A stretch of DNA of 64,000 nt from Falsochrobactrum shanghaiense (GCF_003149535.1 NZ_QGDB01000004.1:188501-252500); one strand, 5' to 3'; shown: positions 18,803 through 28,339, counted from the first letter of the stretch. Translations and numbers: made by a program. The notes: generated by a model not told the origin, from the sequence alone.

Positions 18803-18904
18803 CAGAGCATTCAACGCCCCGACTTCGTCGGGCCTTATGCTCTATCCTTTTGTTTTAACGCATTATCCGACGCAAAACCGCTTCGCACTTTTGCTGGAAA
18901 TGCT
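18803..18904 (+). repeat. Rhizobiales-type intergenic palindromic repeat, copy 1
   Basis: The segment contains CTTTTGTTTTAACGCATT followed by GACGCAAAACCGCTTCGCAC and TTTTGCTGGAAATGCTTTAG. Closely similar blocks occur at 36590-36635 and 42880-42955 in the same orientation. It lies between eryE and eryF. Small mosaic palindromic elements of this kind are common in Brucella and relatives. Confidence 0.65.
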
Positions 18905-20449
18905 TTAGTGACTGACCATGGCCTCGCCGGAGGCGGCCATGATCTTCTCCTTGGACACGTCCGAGCCGAATTCGGCAGAAACGCGCCCGCGGTGCATAAC
19001 GATGATACGATGGGCGATACTCAGGCATTCGCCGACTTCCGAGGTTGTGTAGACGACCGCCAGCCCCTGCCGCGCCTTTTCAGCGAGCAGCTTGAAAACT
19101 TCCGCCTTCGCGCCGATGTCGATGCCCCGGCTGGGCTCGTCCAGCAAAACCACCTGCGGGTCCGTGGCCAGCATCTTGCCGATGACGACCTTTTGCTGGT
19201 TGCCGCCCGAAAGCGAGCCGATCGTCGCCTCGCCGCCATCGGTCTTGATATGGACCTTGCTGATCGCATTGGCGACGAGCTGCTTTTCTCGCTTGCGTGA
19301 AGTGAAAAGCCCCTTGGTGATCGTGCCGATACTGGCAAGGGAAAGATTGCCGCCAACCGTCATGGTCTGCACCAGACCGTCGCGCTGGCGATCCTCCGGC
19401 ACAAGAACCAGCCCGTGATCAATACGCTGCGCAATCGTCAGTGCCGATACATCCTGCCCGTTGAGCAATATGCGTCCGCCGCTTGCCTTCAGCCGGCCCG
19501 CAATGGTTTCGAGCAATTCCGTGCGCCCCGCACCCATGAGACCATAGATGCAGACGATTTCGCCAGCGCGCACATCAAGCGACATATGGTCGACCACCGA
19601 GAAACCGGCTCCGGCGGGATCGGGCACGGTGAGTTCTTCTACAGAAAGAGCCACATCGCCCCATTCATAGCCGGTTGGCGGAGAACCAAGATCAAAATTT
19701 TCGCCAACCATGTTGCGCACGATCCATTCCAGATCGATTTTTGCGCGCGGCGCATAGGCCGTCATCGCACCGTCGCGCAGCACGACCGCATGATCGGTGA
19801 TCTGCAAGGCTTCTTCCAGATGGTGCGAAATATAAACGATGGCGACGCCGCGCGCGGTAAGATCGCGAATGACCTTGAACAGCACTTCCACTTCCGAGGC
19901 GCTCAGCGCCGAAGTCGGCTCATCCATGATGAGAATGCGCGAATTGACCGAAAGCGCGCGTGCGATTTCGACGATCTGCTGCTGGCCCAGCCGCAAATCC
20001 TCGACCAGCGTCAGCGGATCAATATCTTCCTCAAGCTCTTCGAGCAGCGCGCGCGTGAGCCGTTCTTCCTGTGCGAAATCAACGCCGGTGGACGTGCGGA
20101 TTTCGCGACCCATGAAAATATTGTCGCGCACATTGAGGTTCGGCGCGAGGCTCAACTCCTGATGGATGATTGAAATGCCGCGATCGCGCGCGTCGGAGGA
20201 CGAGTTGAAAACCACCGGCTCGCCATCGAGAATGATTGTGCCGGAGCTGGGCTGGATGACACCGGAAAGCACCTTCATCAGCGTCGATTTACCGGCGCCA
20301 TTCTCGCCGAACAGCGTCGTGACCTGTCCGCGCCTGATCTCGAAATTCACGCCCTTGAGCGCATGAATCCGGCCATAGGCCTTGGCAATATTCTGCGCGG
20401 CAAGGACAACCTCGCCGTGCTTGCCCTCGATTTTATTTTCCGGCTTCAT
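18905..20449 (-). CDS. eryE: Sugar/polyol ABC transporter ATP-binding protein (EryE-type)
   Basis: A 514-residue duplicated ATPase of the RbsA/MglA class. The first domain has Walker A GENGAGKSTLMK and Walker B ILIMDEPTSALS. The second has the signature LSGGNQQKVVIGKML and VVLLDEPSRGIDIG. Two nucleotide-binding domains in one chain are normal for this family. Its start overlaps the DUF2291 gene end by 4 bases. It energises uptake through the EryF-type permease. Confidence 0.85.
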   Translation of the reverse strand: MKPENKIEGKHGEVVLAAQNIAKAYGRIHALKGVNFEIRRGQVTTLFGENGAGKSTLMKVLSGVIQPSSGTIILDGEPVVFNSSSDARDRGISIIHQELSLAPNLNVRDNIFMGREIRTSTGVDFAQEERLTRALLEELEEDIDPLTLVEDLRLGQQQIVEIARALSVNSRILIMDEPTSALSASEVEVLFKVIRDLTARGVAIVYISHHLEEALQITDHAVVLRDGAMTAYAPRAKIDLEWIVRNMVGENFDLGSPPTGYEWGDVALSVEELTVPDPAGAGFSVVDHMSLDVRAGEIVCIYGLMGAGRTELLETIAGRLKASGGRILLNGQDVSALTIAQRIDHGLVLVPEDRQRDGLVQTMTVGGNLSLASIGTITKGLFTSRKREKQLVANAISKVHIKTDGGEATIGSLSGGNQQKVVIGKMLATDPQVVLLDEPSRGIDIGAKAEVFKLLAEKARQGLAVVYTTSEVGECLSIAHRIIVMHRGRVSAEFGSDVSKEKIMAASGEAMVSH

Positions 20450-21099
20450 TTGACTTCAAATCCCACCGGCGTAACGAGCCAGTTCTTCGGATTGACCAGC
20501 TTGAAAACCCCGACGACGGATACCGTCTGCCCCACCAGATTGTTGGCATCCACGCCTTCCAGTATCTGCTTTTTCATCTCGTTATTGAGCGCGGAACCGG
20601 CATTCTGGTATTCGATCTGGTTCTTGAACTGGCCAAATTCCACGGTGCCCGTGGCGTCGCGCAGGTCGGTGCCGTTAATGGCCGGGCCGGTCTGGACGCG
20701 AATAGTCATGCCTTCGGGAAAACCATCGATCTTGACGACATTATAATTGGATTTGCGCTCTTCGACAGAGCCGGTAAACTTCACCGGAATGACGGGATTG
20801 ACGTTGCCCACGCCATATTTCTTGCCCGCCGCATCTTTGTCGGCGACGACGGCCTGCGCCACCTCAACCGCATCGACGGCGCGGCTTTCCACATCCGCCT
20901 TGGTCTTTGGAAATTGTTCAGCACCATAGGTTTCGGGCGAGAAGACCTGCTGGCGGACATCGGCATCGGAGCCAATCTTCACCACCGTGGTATCAAATCC
21001 GATTGCACCGATAACCACCACCGCAGCCACAGCGCTCCACACAAGCGCACGATTGGACCTGGCGGGCTTCTGCGATACTTGATCAGCCTGTACACTCAT
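20446..21099 (-). CDS. DUF2291-family periplasmic protein linked to the sugar transporter
   Basis: A 217-residue protein with one N-terminal membrane segment (ALVWSAVAAVVVIGAIGFD) and a soluble periplasmic part. Proteins of this family recur as the first gene of RbsABC-type sugar transporter operons, including erythritol ones, but their function is not established. The ATG at 21099 (MSVQADQ) is preferred because AGGG lies upstream; 21135 is an alternative. It is the promoter-proximal gene of a seven-gene minus-strand operon. Confidence 0.7.
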   Translation of the reverse strand: MSVQADQVSQKPARSNRALVWSAVAAVVVIGAIGFDTTVVKIGSDADVRQQVFSPETYGAEQFPKTKADVESRAVDAVEVAQAVVADKDAAGKKYGVGNVNPVIPVKFTGSVEERKSNYNVVKIDGFPEGMTIRVQTGPAINGTDLRDATGTVEFGQFKNQIEYQNAGSALNNEMKKQILEGVDANNLVGQTVSVVGVFKLVNPKNWLVTPVGFEVK

Positions 21100-21596
21100 A
21101 TCAAACGCCCTGAGCAATTTCTGCTGCCGCGCCATATGCTATGATAGCGGCGTGTTATCAATTTCAATAATCATGTTATAAACACCAATATCTGTCAATC
21201 GGATGTTTTCAGATTATGGCGCGGCTTACGCAATTCATGGCCCGCCATTTCCCGAAGAGCCTGACATTTTTAAATGAAACTCGTTGCCGGGCCATGCCGC
21301 GCCGCATGATAAAGCCAGCCTGTATTCATCGTCGGAATAATAATTTTATCTTTAATAACAGTATCTTGAACTTATGCCCTTCATCACGGCAGCACGAGAC
21401 ACATCCAGAACGCCTGTTCGCAAAAGACGGTATTGAACGGGAGTTTTACTCATGCCGTCACCCTGTGTAAAAAAATGCGGCATGGTAAAAATTTTACAGA
21501 CACACCTGCGCGCTTATGTTATCTCAATCATAGGCCATAGCCCGTTTTTGTTGAAACTGGCATCGTGAGCGCCATATTCTTCGCGGAGGAATTCAG
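21100..21596. promoter_or_regulatory. Divergent control region between the transporter operon and eryA
   Basis: About 500 AT-richer bases separate the two divergent erythritol-related operons. They include a near-perfect palindrome GTAAAAATTTTAC (21485-21497) flanked by further GTAAAA half-sites, and an interrupted repeat GTGTT/AACAC (21152-21185). EryD or a DeoR protein probably binds here. The ORF crossing 21216-21470 does not look protein-like. Confidence 0.5.
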
Positions 21597-21647
21597 ATGT
21601 CCGTGAATAATTACTGTGGGAAAGCGTATCTCGGTCATGCGTGCTAA
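21597..21647 (+). CDS. Possible leader mini-ORF before eryA (16 aa)
   Basis: An ATG at 21597 sits 6 bases after an excellent Shine-Dalgarno sequence, GGAGGA, and opens a 16-codon frame (MSVNNYCGKAYLGHAC) that stops 8 bases inside eryA, overlapping the eryA ATG at 21637. No comparably good ribosome site precedes eryA itself. Either this is a leader peptide coupling translation into eryA, or the eryA start has been disrupted by a small insertion or deletion. Confidence 0.35.
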   Translation: MSVNNYCGKAYLGHAC

Positions 21648-23187
21648 GGGTGATATAATCATCGGCATCGATGCCGGCACATCTGTCGTCAAGGCGGTCG
21701 CGTTCGACCTCAAAGGCCAGCAACTCGAATCGGCTGCCGTTCGCAATCAATATGAAACCGGCGAACATGGCGCCGTCACGCAATCCCTCACCCAGACATG
21801 GGAAGATTGCGCAAGCGCGCTGCGCAAGCTTTCGGAAAAACTCCTGGACCTGCCCGAGCGCACTGCCGCCATATCCGTCACCGGCCAGGGCGACGGCACA
21901 TGGCTGGTCGGTCGTGACGACAAGCCGGTGGGAGACGCATGGATATGGCTTGATGCCCGCGCAGCAACGAGTGTGACGCGGCTTGCGGCAAGCCCGATGA
22001 ACCGTGCGCGCTTTGAAGCGAGCGGGACGGGCCTGAACACCTGCCAGCAAGGCGCGCAAATGGCGCATATGGAGCGTATCGCGCCCGAATTGCTCGACAA
22101 TGCGCAAGTTGCGCTTCATTGCAAGGACTGGCTCTATCTCAACCTGACCGGCGTGCGGGCGACCGATCCATCCGAAGCGAGCTTCACCTTCGGCAATTTC
22201 CGCACCCGCCAATATGACGACACGGTCATTGAAGCGCTCGGCCTCACCGGACGCCGCAATCTGCTTCCGCAAATCATTGACGGCACGCAAATCACCCATC
22301 CTTTAAGCGAGCAAGCGGCTCGGGCCACCGGCCTGCGGGCGGGAACGCCGGTGAGCCTCGGCTATGTCGATATGGTCATGACCGCGCTGGGTGCGGGTGT
22401 CTATTGCGGCACAGAGGATGCTGGCTGCTCAACCATCGGATCGACGGGCGTTCATATGCGCGCCAAGAAGGTTGCCGATATTCACCTCAACGATGAAGGC
22501 ACCGGCTATGTGATTGCGCTGCCGGTCCCCGGCATCGTCACGCAGGTGCAAACCAATATGGGCGCAACCATCAATATCGACTGGATATTGCAGCTTGCCG
22601 CCGATGTCATGTCGATGGCGGGCAGCGAAGTCACGCTTGGCGATCTGCTTCCGCGCCTTGATGAATGGTTCAATGCAAGCAGGCCCGGTGCACTGCTTTA
22701 TCACCCCTATATATCGGAGGCCGGTGAGCGCGGCCCATTTGTAAATGCTTATGCGCGCGCTGGCTTTATCGGCCTTTCCAGCCGCGACCGTTTTCCCGAA
22801 CTGGTTCGTGCGGTGGTCGAGGGCCTCGGCATGGCGACACGCGATTGCTATGCGGCAATGGGCGAGATGCCCGGCGAGCTTCGCTTGACGGGTGGTGCCG
22901 CGCGCTCACGCGCGCTGCGCAATACGCTTGGCGCAGCGGTCAATGCGCCGGTGCGCATTTCCGCACGCGAGGAAGCGGGCGCGGCAGGTGCTGCCATGAT
23001 GGCGGCAGTCGCCATCGGCGCCTATGCGAATATGGATGAATGTATCGCGGAATGGGTGGCCCCGCTGCTTGGCCCGGCGGAAGCGCCTGACGAGGCGGAA
23101 GCGCGCCGCTACGACGCGCTTTTTGCCGCCTATAAACAGGCGCGGCTGGCGCTGGCGCCTGTCTGGGACAGGCTTGCCGCCCAATAG
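21637..23187 (+). CDS. eryA: Erythritol kinase EryA
   Basis: A 516-residue FGGY kinase beginning MRAKGDIIIGIDAGTSVVKA. The C-terminal FGGY domain has LRLTGGAARSRALRNTLGAA. In Brucella, EryA phosphorylates erythritol to D-erythritol-1-phosphate (also named L-erythritol-4-phosphate), the entry step of the pathway. It heads the eryABCD operon. The start is uncertain: a GTG at 21616 is in frame, and an overlapping mini-ORF with a strong ribosome site precedes it. Confidence 0.93.
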   Translation: MRAKGDIIIGIDAGTSVVKAVAFDLKGQQLESAAVRNQYETGEHGAVTQSLTQTWEDCASALRKLSEKLLDLPERTAAISVTGQGDGTWLVGRDDKPVGDAWIWLDARAATSVTRLAASPMNRARFEASGTGLNTCQQGAQMAHMERIAPELLDNAQVALHCKDWLYLNLTGVRATDPSEASFTFGNFRTRQYDDTVIEALGLTGRRNLLPQIIDGTQITHPLSEQAARATGLRAGTPVSLGYVDMVMTALGAGVYCGTEDAGCSTIGSTGVHMRAKKVADIHLNDEGTGYVIALPVPGIVTQVQTNMGATINIDWILQLAADVMSMAGSEVTLGDLLPRLDEWFNASRPGALLYHPYISEAGERGPFVNAYARAGFIGLSSRDRFPELVRAVVEGLGMATRDCYAAMGEMPGELRLTGGAARSRALRNTLGAAVNAPVRISAREEAGAAGAAMMAAVAIGAYANMDECIAEWVAPLLGPAEAPDEAEARRYDALFAAYKQARLALAPVWDRLAAQ

Positions 23188-23241
23188 CTGGTTTGAAAAT
23201 TTATGACATCGCCGCAAGCGCGGCATCCGAAGGAGCACGAA

Positions 23242-24750
23242 ATGGCTGAACCGGAAATCTACGATCTGCTCGTTATAGGCGGCGGTATTAACGGCGCGGG
23301 CGTTGCACGCGACGCCGCCGGGCGCGGCCTTTCGGTCGTGCTTTGCGAGAAGGACGATCTGGCGGAAGGCACTTCATCGCGCTCAGGCAAGCTGGTGCAT
23401 GGCGGGCTGCGCTATCTGGAATATTATGAGTTCCGGCTGGTGCGCGAAGCGCTGATCGAACGCGAAGTGCTGCTCAACGCCGCCCCGCACATCATCTGGC
23501 CGATGCGCTTTGTCCTGCCGCACAGTCCGCAGGACCGTCCCGCATGGCTGGTGCGGCTCGGTCTGTTTCTCTACGATCATCTTGGCGGGCGCAAGAAGCT
23601 GCCCGGCACGCGCACGCTTGATCTGAAGCGCGACCCTGAAGGCACGCCGATTCTGGATCAATATAGCAAGGGCTTTGAATATTCCGACTGCTGGGTGGAT
23701 GATGCCCGTCTGGTCGTCCTCAATGCATTGGGGGCCGCAGAAAAAGGCGCAACCATCCTGACCCGCACGCCGGTTGTTGCCGCCAGACGCGAAAAGGACG
23801 GCTGGCTCGTGGAAACGAAAAACCGCGACACGGGCGAAGTGCGCAGCTTCCGCGCCCGCTGCATCGTCAATTGCGCGGGGCCATGGGTGACGAATGTCAT
23901 TACCAATGTGGCAGGTTCGAAATCGACCCGCAATGTGCGCCTGGTCAAAGGCAGCCATATCATCGTGCCGAAATTCTGGGCTGGTGCGAATGCCTATCTG
24001 GTGCAGAACCACGACAAGCGCGTCATCTTCATCAATCCCTATGAGGGCGACAAGGCGCTGATCGGCACCACCGATATTGCCTATGAGGGCCGCGCCGAAG
24101 ATGTTGTGGCGGACGAGGCGGAAATCGAATATCTGCTGACTGCCGTAAACCGCTATTTCAAGGAAAAGCTGCGGCGCGAAGATGTGCTGCACAGCTTCTC
24201 GGGCGTGCGTCCGCTCTTCGATGACGGCAAGGGCAATCCTTCCGCCGTCACACGCGATTATGTCTTCGACCTCGACGAGACCGACGACGCGCCGCTGATG
24301 AATGTGTTTGGCGGCAAGATCACCACCTTCCGCGAGCTTGCCGAGCGCGGCATGCATCGTCTCAAGCATATTTTCCCGAATATGGGCGGCGACTGGACCC
24401 ATGATGCGCCGCTGCCGGGCGGTGAAATTCCCAATGCCGATTATGAAAGCTTCGCCAACAGCCTGCGCGACAGCTACCCTTGGATGCCGCGCAAGCTCGT
24501 CCATCATTATGGCCGCCTTTATGGCGCCCGCACGAAGGATGTGGTCGCCGGTGCTACTAACCTTGCCGGGCTTGGGCAGCACTTTGGCGGCAATCTCTAT
24601 GAGGCCGAAGCCCGCTATCTGATGGCAAGGGAATGGGCAAAGACGGCGGAAGATATTCTCCATCGCCGCACCAAGCACTATCTCCATCTGACAGAAGCCG
24701 AACGCGCCGCCTTCGTCGCGTGGTTCGACAATGCACATATTACCGCCTGA
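23242..24750 (+). CDS. eryB: Erythritol-phosphate dehydrogenase EryB
   Basis: A 502-residue FAD-dependent dehydrogenase of the GlpD family, with LLVIGGGINGAGVARDAAGR at the N-terminus and SGKLVHGGLRYLEYYEFRLV. In Brucella it oxidises erythritol phosphate to the tetrulose phosphate. The ATG at 23242 has AAGGAG upstream. It is followed by eryC with a 7-base gap and a GAGGA ribosome site overlapping its stop. Length and sequence fit EryB. Confidence 0.93.
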   Translation: MAEPEIYDLLVIGGGINGAGVARDAAGRGLSVVLCEKDDLAEGTSSRSGKLVHGGLRYLEYYEFRLVREALIEREVLLNAAPHIIWPMRFVLPHSPQDRPAWLVRLGLFLYDHLGGRKKLPGTRTLDLKRDPEGTPILDQYSKGFEYSDCWVDDARLVVLNALGAAEKGATILTRTPVVAARREKDGWLVETKNRDTGEVRSFRARCIVNCAGPWVTNVITNVAGSKSTRNVRLVKGSHIIVPKFWAGANAYLVQNHDKRVIFINPYEGDKALIGTTDIAYEGRAEDVVADEAEIEYLLTAVNRYFKEKLRREDVLHSFSGVRPLFDDGKGNPSAVTRDYVFDLDETDDAPLMNVFGGKITTFRELAERGMHRLKHIFPNMGGDWTHDAPLPGGEIPNADYESFANSLRDSYPWMPRKLVHHYGRLYGARTKDVVAGATNLAGLGQHFGGNLYEAEARYLMAREWAKTAEDILHRRTKHYLHLTEAERAAFVAWFDNAHITA

Positions 24751-24757
24751 GGACAGC

Positions 24758-25690
24758 ATGGCCCTTACGCTCTCGCTCAATACCAATCCGCTGGTCAACC
24801 GCTTTGCCGAACCGGACGATCTGATTGAAACCGTCGCGCGCGATCTGCGCCTGCGCGATCTTCAACTGACGCATGAATTCATCAATCCAAGCTGGCAGGC
24901 TTCGACTATCCGCCGCCTGACCCGCGACATGGACAAGGCATTGCAGCGCACCGGCGTTCGCGTGACCTCCGGCATGACCGGACCCTATGGCCGCCTCAAT
25001 CATTTCGGCCATCCCGATGCCGATGTTCGCCGCTATTATATCGACTGGTTCAAAACCTTTGCCGACATTATCGGCGATCTGGGCGGCAAGTCGGTCGGCA
25101 CGCAGTTTGCGATCTTCACCTATAAGGATTTTGACGATCCGGCGCGCCGTGAAGACCTCATCAAGATCGCCATCGATTGCTGGACGGAAGTGGCGGAACA
25201 CGCGGCAGGCGCAGGTCTTGACTATGTGTTCTGGGAGCCGATGAGCATTGGCCGCGAATTTGGCGAAACCATCGCGGAATGCCTGAAGCTTCAGGACCGC
25301 CTGACGGCTGCCAATATGGCTATCCCCATGTGGATGATGGCCGACATCGACCATGGCGACGTAACGTCCTCCAACCCCGATGATTTCGACCCTTACGCAT
25401 GGGCGCGCGCCGTGCCGAAAGTTTCGCCGATTATCCACATCAAGCAAAGCCTGATGGATAAGGGCGGGCATCGGCCATTTACGGCGGAGTTCAACGCCAA
25501 AGGCCGCATCCAGCCGGAACCGCTGCTCAAGGCTTTTGCCGAAGGCGGGGCGAAAGACAATGAAATCTGCCTCGAACTGTCGTTCAAGGAACGCGAGCCG
25601 AATGACCGCGAAGTCATTCCGCAGATCGCGGAAAGCATTGCATTCTGGGCTCCCCATATCGATACGGGCGTTGCAGACCTGAAAATATAA
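24758..25690 (+). CDS. eryC: Erythrulose-1-phosphate 3-epimerase EryC
   Basis: A 310-residue TIM-barrel protein of the xylose-isomerase-like/AP-endonuclease-2 superfamily. EryC of Brucella interconverts D- and L-erythrulose-1-phosphate, feeding the EryH isomerase. Likely metal-binding acidic and histidine residues are seen in YVFWEPMSIGREFGET, MMADIDHGD and CLELSFKERE. The ATG at 24758 (MALTLSLN) follows the eryB stop closely. Neighbour order eryABCD secures the assignment. Confidence 0.92.
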   Translation: MALTLSLNTNPLVNRFAEPDDLIETVARDLRLRDLQLTHEFINPSWQASTIRRLTRDMDKALQRTGVRVTSGMTGPYGRLNHFGHPDADVRRYYIDWFKTFADIIGDLGGKSVGTQFAIFTYKDFDDPARREDLIKIAIDCWTEVAEHAAGAGLDYVFWEPMSIGREFGETIAECLKLQDRLTAANMAIPMWMMADIDHGDVTSSNPDDFDPYAWARAVPKVSPIIHIKQSLMDKGGHRPFTAEFNAKGRIQPEPLLKAFAEGGAKDNEICLELSFKEREPNDREVIPQIAESIAFWAPHIDTGVADLKI

Positions 25691-25713
25691 CAGCGACTGA
25701 AAGATCACGAACC

Positions 25714-26652
25714 ATGGCGGACCCCGATGATTCCCTTGCCCTTCGCGCAGCATGGCTTCATTTCGTAGCCGGCATGACGCAGTCGGCGGTTGCAAAACGT
25801 CTCGGCCTGCCCTCCGTGAAGGCGCATCGGCTCATTGCCAAGGCGGTTGCCGATGGTGCGGTCAAGGTAACGATCGATGGCGACATCACCGAATGCATCG
25901 ATCTCGAAAACCGCCTCGGCGAGCTTTACGAGCTTGAATATTGCGAAGTGGCGCCTGATCTGGGCGAAGAGGGTCTGCCCCTGATGGCGCTGGGAAATGC
26001 CGGTGCCGAATTTCTCCGCCGCGAGATCGAGCATGGCGATCATGAAGTGATCGGCCTTGGTCATGGACGCACGCTTTCCGCCGCCGTCAATCATATGCCG
26101 CGTGTCAGCGCCCGGGATCTGCAATTCGTCTCGCTGCTTGGTGGCCTGACACGGGATTTCGCCGCCAATCCGCATGATGTGATGCACCGCATTGCCGAAA
26201 AAACCGGCATGCGCGCCTATGTGATGCCCGTCCCGTTCTTTGCCAATACGGCAGAGGACCGCGAGGTGCTTCTTGCGCAAAAGGGCGTCACCAGCATATT
26301 CGAAATGGGGTGCCGCGCCGAGTTGAAGATCGTGGGTATCGGCACGGTCGACGCGCAGGCGCAGCTTGTGACATCTGGCGTCATCGAGCTTGCGGAAGCC
26401 GAGGAAATCGCCAATCTGGGCGGGGTCGGCGAAATGCTTGGCCACTTTTTCGATGCCGAGGGGCGGGCACTGGAAACCGCCCTCACCGCGCGCACCATCG
26501 CAGCTTCGGTCGAGAACGCCGATATGAGCCGCATCATCGGCCTTGCCGGCGGCATGTCAAAAGTGGAAGCCATCCGCGCGGTGCTGAAAAGCGGACGGCT
26601 TTACGGCCTCATCACCGATGAACGCACCGCAAAGGCACTGGTTGAGACCTGA
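25714..26652 (+). CDS. eryD: Erythritol operon repressor EryD (SorC family)
   Basis: A 312-residue SorC/DeoR-C-type regulator. The N-terminal HTH reads MTQSAVAKRLGLPSVKAHRL, and the sugar-binding domain has GLGHGRTLSAAVNHMP and IIGLAGGMSKVEAIRAVL. EryD is the erythritol-responsive repressor of eryABCD in Brucella. It is the last gene of that operon, 23 bases after eryC, which implies negative feedback on its own synthesis. Confidence 0.92.
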   Translation: MADPDDSLALRAAWLHFVAGMTQSAVAKRLGLPSVKAHRLIAKAVADGAVKVTIDGDITECIDLENRLGELYELEYCEVAPDLGEEGLPLMALGNAGAEFLRREIEHGDHEVIGLGHGRTLSAAVNHMPRVSARDLQFVSLLGGLTRDFAANPHDVMHRIAEKTGMRAYVMPVPFFANTAEDREVLLAQKGVTSIFEMGCRAELKIVGIGTVDAQAQLVTSGVIELAEAEEIANLGGVGEMLGHFFDAEGRALETALTARTIAASVENADMSRIIGLAGGMSKVEAIRAVLKSGRLYGLITDERTAKALVET

Positions 26653-26693
26653 ACCCGACCTGTGAAGACCCTCTGGATAAAAGATCGTAAAAG

Positions 26694-26737
26694 ATCACAA
26701 AATAACATTTTAATGGATTTTTTTGTGATTTTGTGAT
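26694..26737. promoter_or_regulatory. Candidate operator upstream of eryR
   Basis: ATCACAAAA (26694-26702) is the exact reverse complement of TTTTGTGAT, which occurs twice just downstream (26721-26729 and 26729-26737). This repeat cluster lies 24 bases before the eryR GTG and is AT-rich, as DeoR-family operators often are. Binding by EryR is inference. Confidence 0.5.
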
Positions 26738-26760
26738 TTAGCTTTGCTTAACGAAGGCTC

Positions 26761-27546
26761 GTGACGCAGATCGGAAAAATAGTGAAGCGCGAAGACAGAA
26801 GGCAGGCGATCATCAATCTGCTGATTGAAAACCACGCCGTCGATCTGGATCATCTGGCAGAGCGTTTCGCCGTTTCCAAAATGACCATTCACCGCGATCT
26901 CGATGCACTGGAACATGCCGGCGTTCTGCGCAAGATGCGCGGCGGGGCCACCATCGACACCGGTACGCAGTTTGAGAGCGATTTCCGCTTTCGCGAAACG
27001 CAGGACAATGCCGCAAAGCTGCAAATGGCGCGCACGGCGCTGGAGCTGATCGAACCCGGCATGACGGTGATGATCAATGACGGCTCGACCGCAGCGGTTC
27101 TGGGCAATCTGCTGCGTGAAAAGCGCCCGCTGACCATCATCACCAATAATGCGGTGATCATCGACAATCTCAAGGGCGAGAACAGCATCAATCTTATCGC
27201 GCTGGGCGGCGTATATTCGCCCAAGTTCAATGCCTATTTCGGATTGCTGACTGAAGAAGCGCTGTCGCGCCTAAGTGCCGACATCGCCTTCATTTCAGCG
27301 CCCGCCGTCAATGGCAGGCTGGTCTATCACATGGATGAAAGCGTCGTGCGCACCAAACGCGCCATGACCTCTTCGTCGGTCCGCTCCTGCCTGCTGATCA
27401 ATCACCGGCGCTTTGGGCGACCGGCGCTGCATGTCATGGCGGATCTTGCGGATTTCGATGCAATCATCACCGACAAATCTCCCGCAGAGGAATTTGTGGC
27501 GCCGCTGGAGCAGGCCGGGATCAAACTCACGATAGCAGAAGAGTAG
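26761..27546 (+). CDS. eryR: DeoR-family regulator EryR
   Basis: A 261-residue DeoR-type repressor starting with GTG. The HTH (RRQAIINLLIENHAVDLDHL, then FAVSKMTIHRDLDALEHAGV) is followed by the effector domain with MINDGSTAAVLGNLL and LTIITNNAVIIDNLKGE. It heads a second transcription unit with the isomerase genes eryH and eryI. Exact inverted and tandem repeats lie immediately upstream. It most likely autoregulates this unit in response to a phosphorylated intermediate. Confidence 0.85.
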   Translation: MTQIGKIVKREDRRQAIINLLIENHAVDLDHLAERFAVSKMTIHRDLDALEHAGVLRKMRGGATIDTGTQFESDFRFRETQDNAAKLQMARTALELIEPGMTVMINDGSTAAVLGNLLREKRPLTIITNNAVIIDNLKGENSINLIALGGVYSPKFNAYFGLLTEEALSRLSADIAFISAPAVNGRLVYHMDESVVRTKRAMTSSSVRSCLLINHRRFGRPALHVMADLADFDAIITDKSPAEEFVAPLEQAGIKLTIAEE

Positions 27547-27557
27547 GAAGAACAGTC

Positions 27558-28337
27558 ATGTCTAAATTCTGGGTCGGAACGAGCTGGAAAATGAACAAGA
27601 CGCTGGCCGAAGCACGCATTTTTGCCGAAGCGCTCAAAGCTGCCGATGAAGGCCGCTCGCCCCATATCCGGCGCTTCGTCATTCCGCCTTTCACCGCTGT
27701 TCGCGAAGTAAAGGAAATCCTCTCCGATACATCCGTCAAGGTCGGCGCGCAGAACATGCATTGGGCCGATCAGGGCGCATGGACCGGCGAAATCTCGCCG
27801 CTCATGCTCAAAGACTGCAATCTCGACATCGTGGAACTGGGGCATTCCGAACGCCGCGAGCATTTTGGTGAAACCAACGAGACCGTGGGCCTCAAAGTCG
27901 AGGCTGCCGTGCGCCATGGATTGATTCCGCTTATCTGTATCGGCGAGACGCTCGAAGACCGCGAAAGCGGACGCGCGGGAGAAGTGCTTGCGGGAGAAGT
28001 GCGCGGCGCGCTTGCAAGGCTTTCCGGCGCGCAGAAACAGGCCGAAATCCTGCTGGCCTATGAGCCGGTCTGGGCCATCGGTGAGAACGGCATTCCCGCG
28101 ACAGCAGATTATGCCGATGCGCGGCAGGCCGAAATCATCGCGGTTGCCGAAGAGATATTGGGCCGTCGCATAGCCTGCCTTTATGGCGGTTCGGTCAATC
28201 CGGGCAATTGCGAAGAGCTGATCGCCTGCCCACATATTGATGGATTGTTCATCGGTCGTTCGGCGTGGAATGTGGAAGGTTATCTCGACATTCTGGATAA
28301 ATGCGCCGCAAAGATTCAGGAAAGCCAAGGAGTATAG
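27558..28337 (+). CDS. eryH: L-erythrulose-1-phosphate isomerase EryH (TpiA-like)
   Basis: A 259-residue triosephosphate-isomerase-fold enzyme. It retains the N-terminal lysine region [16 protein letters not shown], the histidine of [13 protein letters not shown], the catalytic-glutamate region [12 protein letters not shown], and YGGSVNPGN. In Brucella this TpiA paralogue converts L-erythrulose-1-phosphate to D-erythrulose-4-phosphate rather than acting in glycolysis. It lies 11 bases after eryR and 2 bases before eryI. Confidence 0.9.
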   Translation: MSKFWVGTSWKMNKTLAEARIFAEALKAADEGRSPHIRRFVIPPFTAVREVKEILSDTSVKVGAQNMHWADQGAWTGEISPLMLKDCNLDIVELGHSERREHFGETNETVGLKVEAAVRHGLIPLICIGETLEDRESGRAGEVLAGEVRGALARLSGAQKQAEILLAYEPVWAIGENGIPATADYADARQAEIIAVAEEILGRRIACLYGGSVNPGNCEELIACPHIDGLFIGRSAWNVEGYLDILDKCAAKIQESQGV

Positions 28338-28339
28338 TC

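Noticed and set aside
21216-21470. 84-codon ORF in the divergent ery control region
   Set aside because: Composition is not protein-like, there is no ribosome site, and it lies across the expected promoter and operator region.
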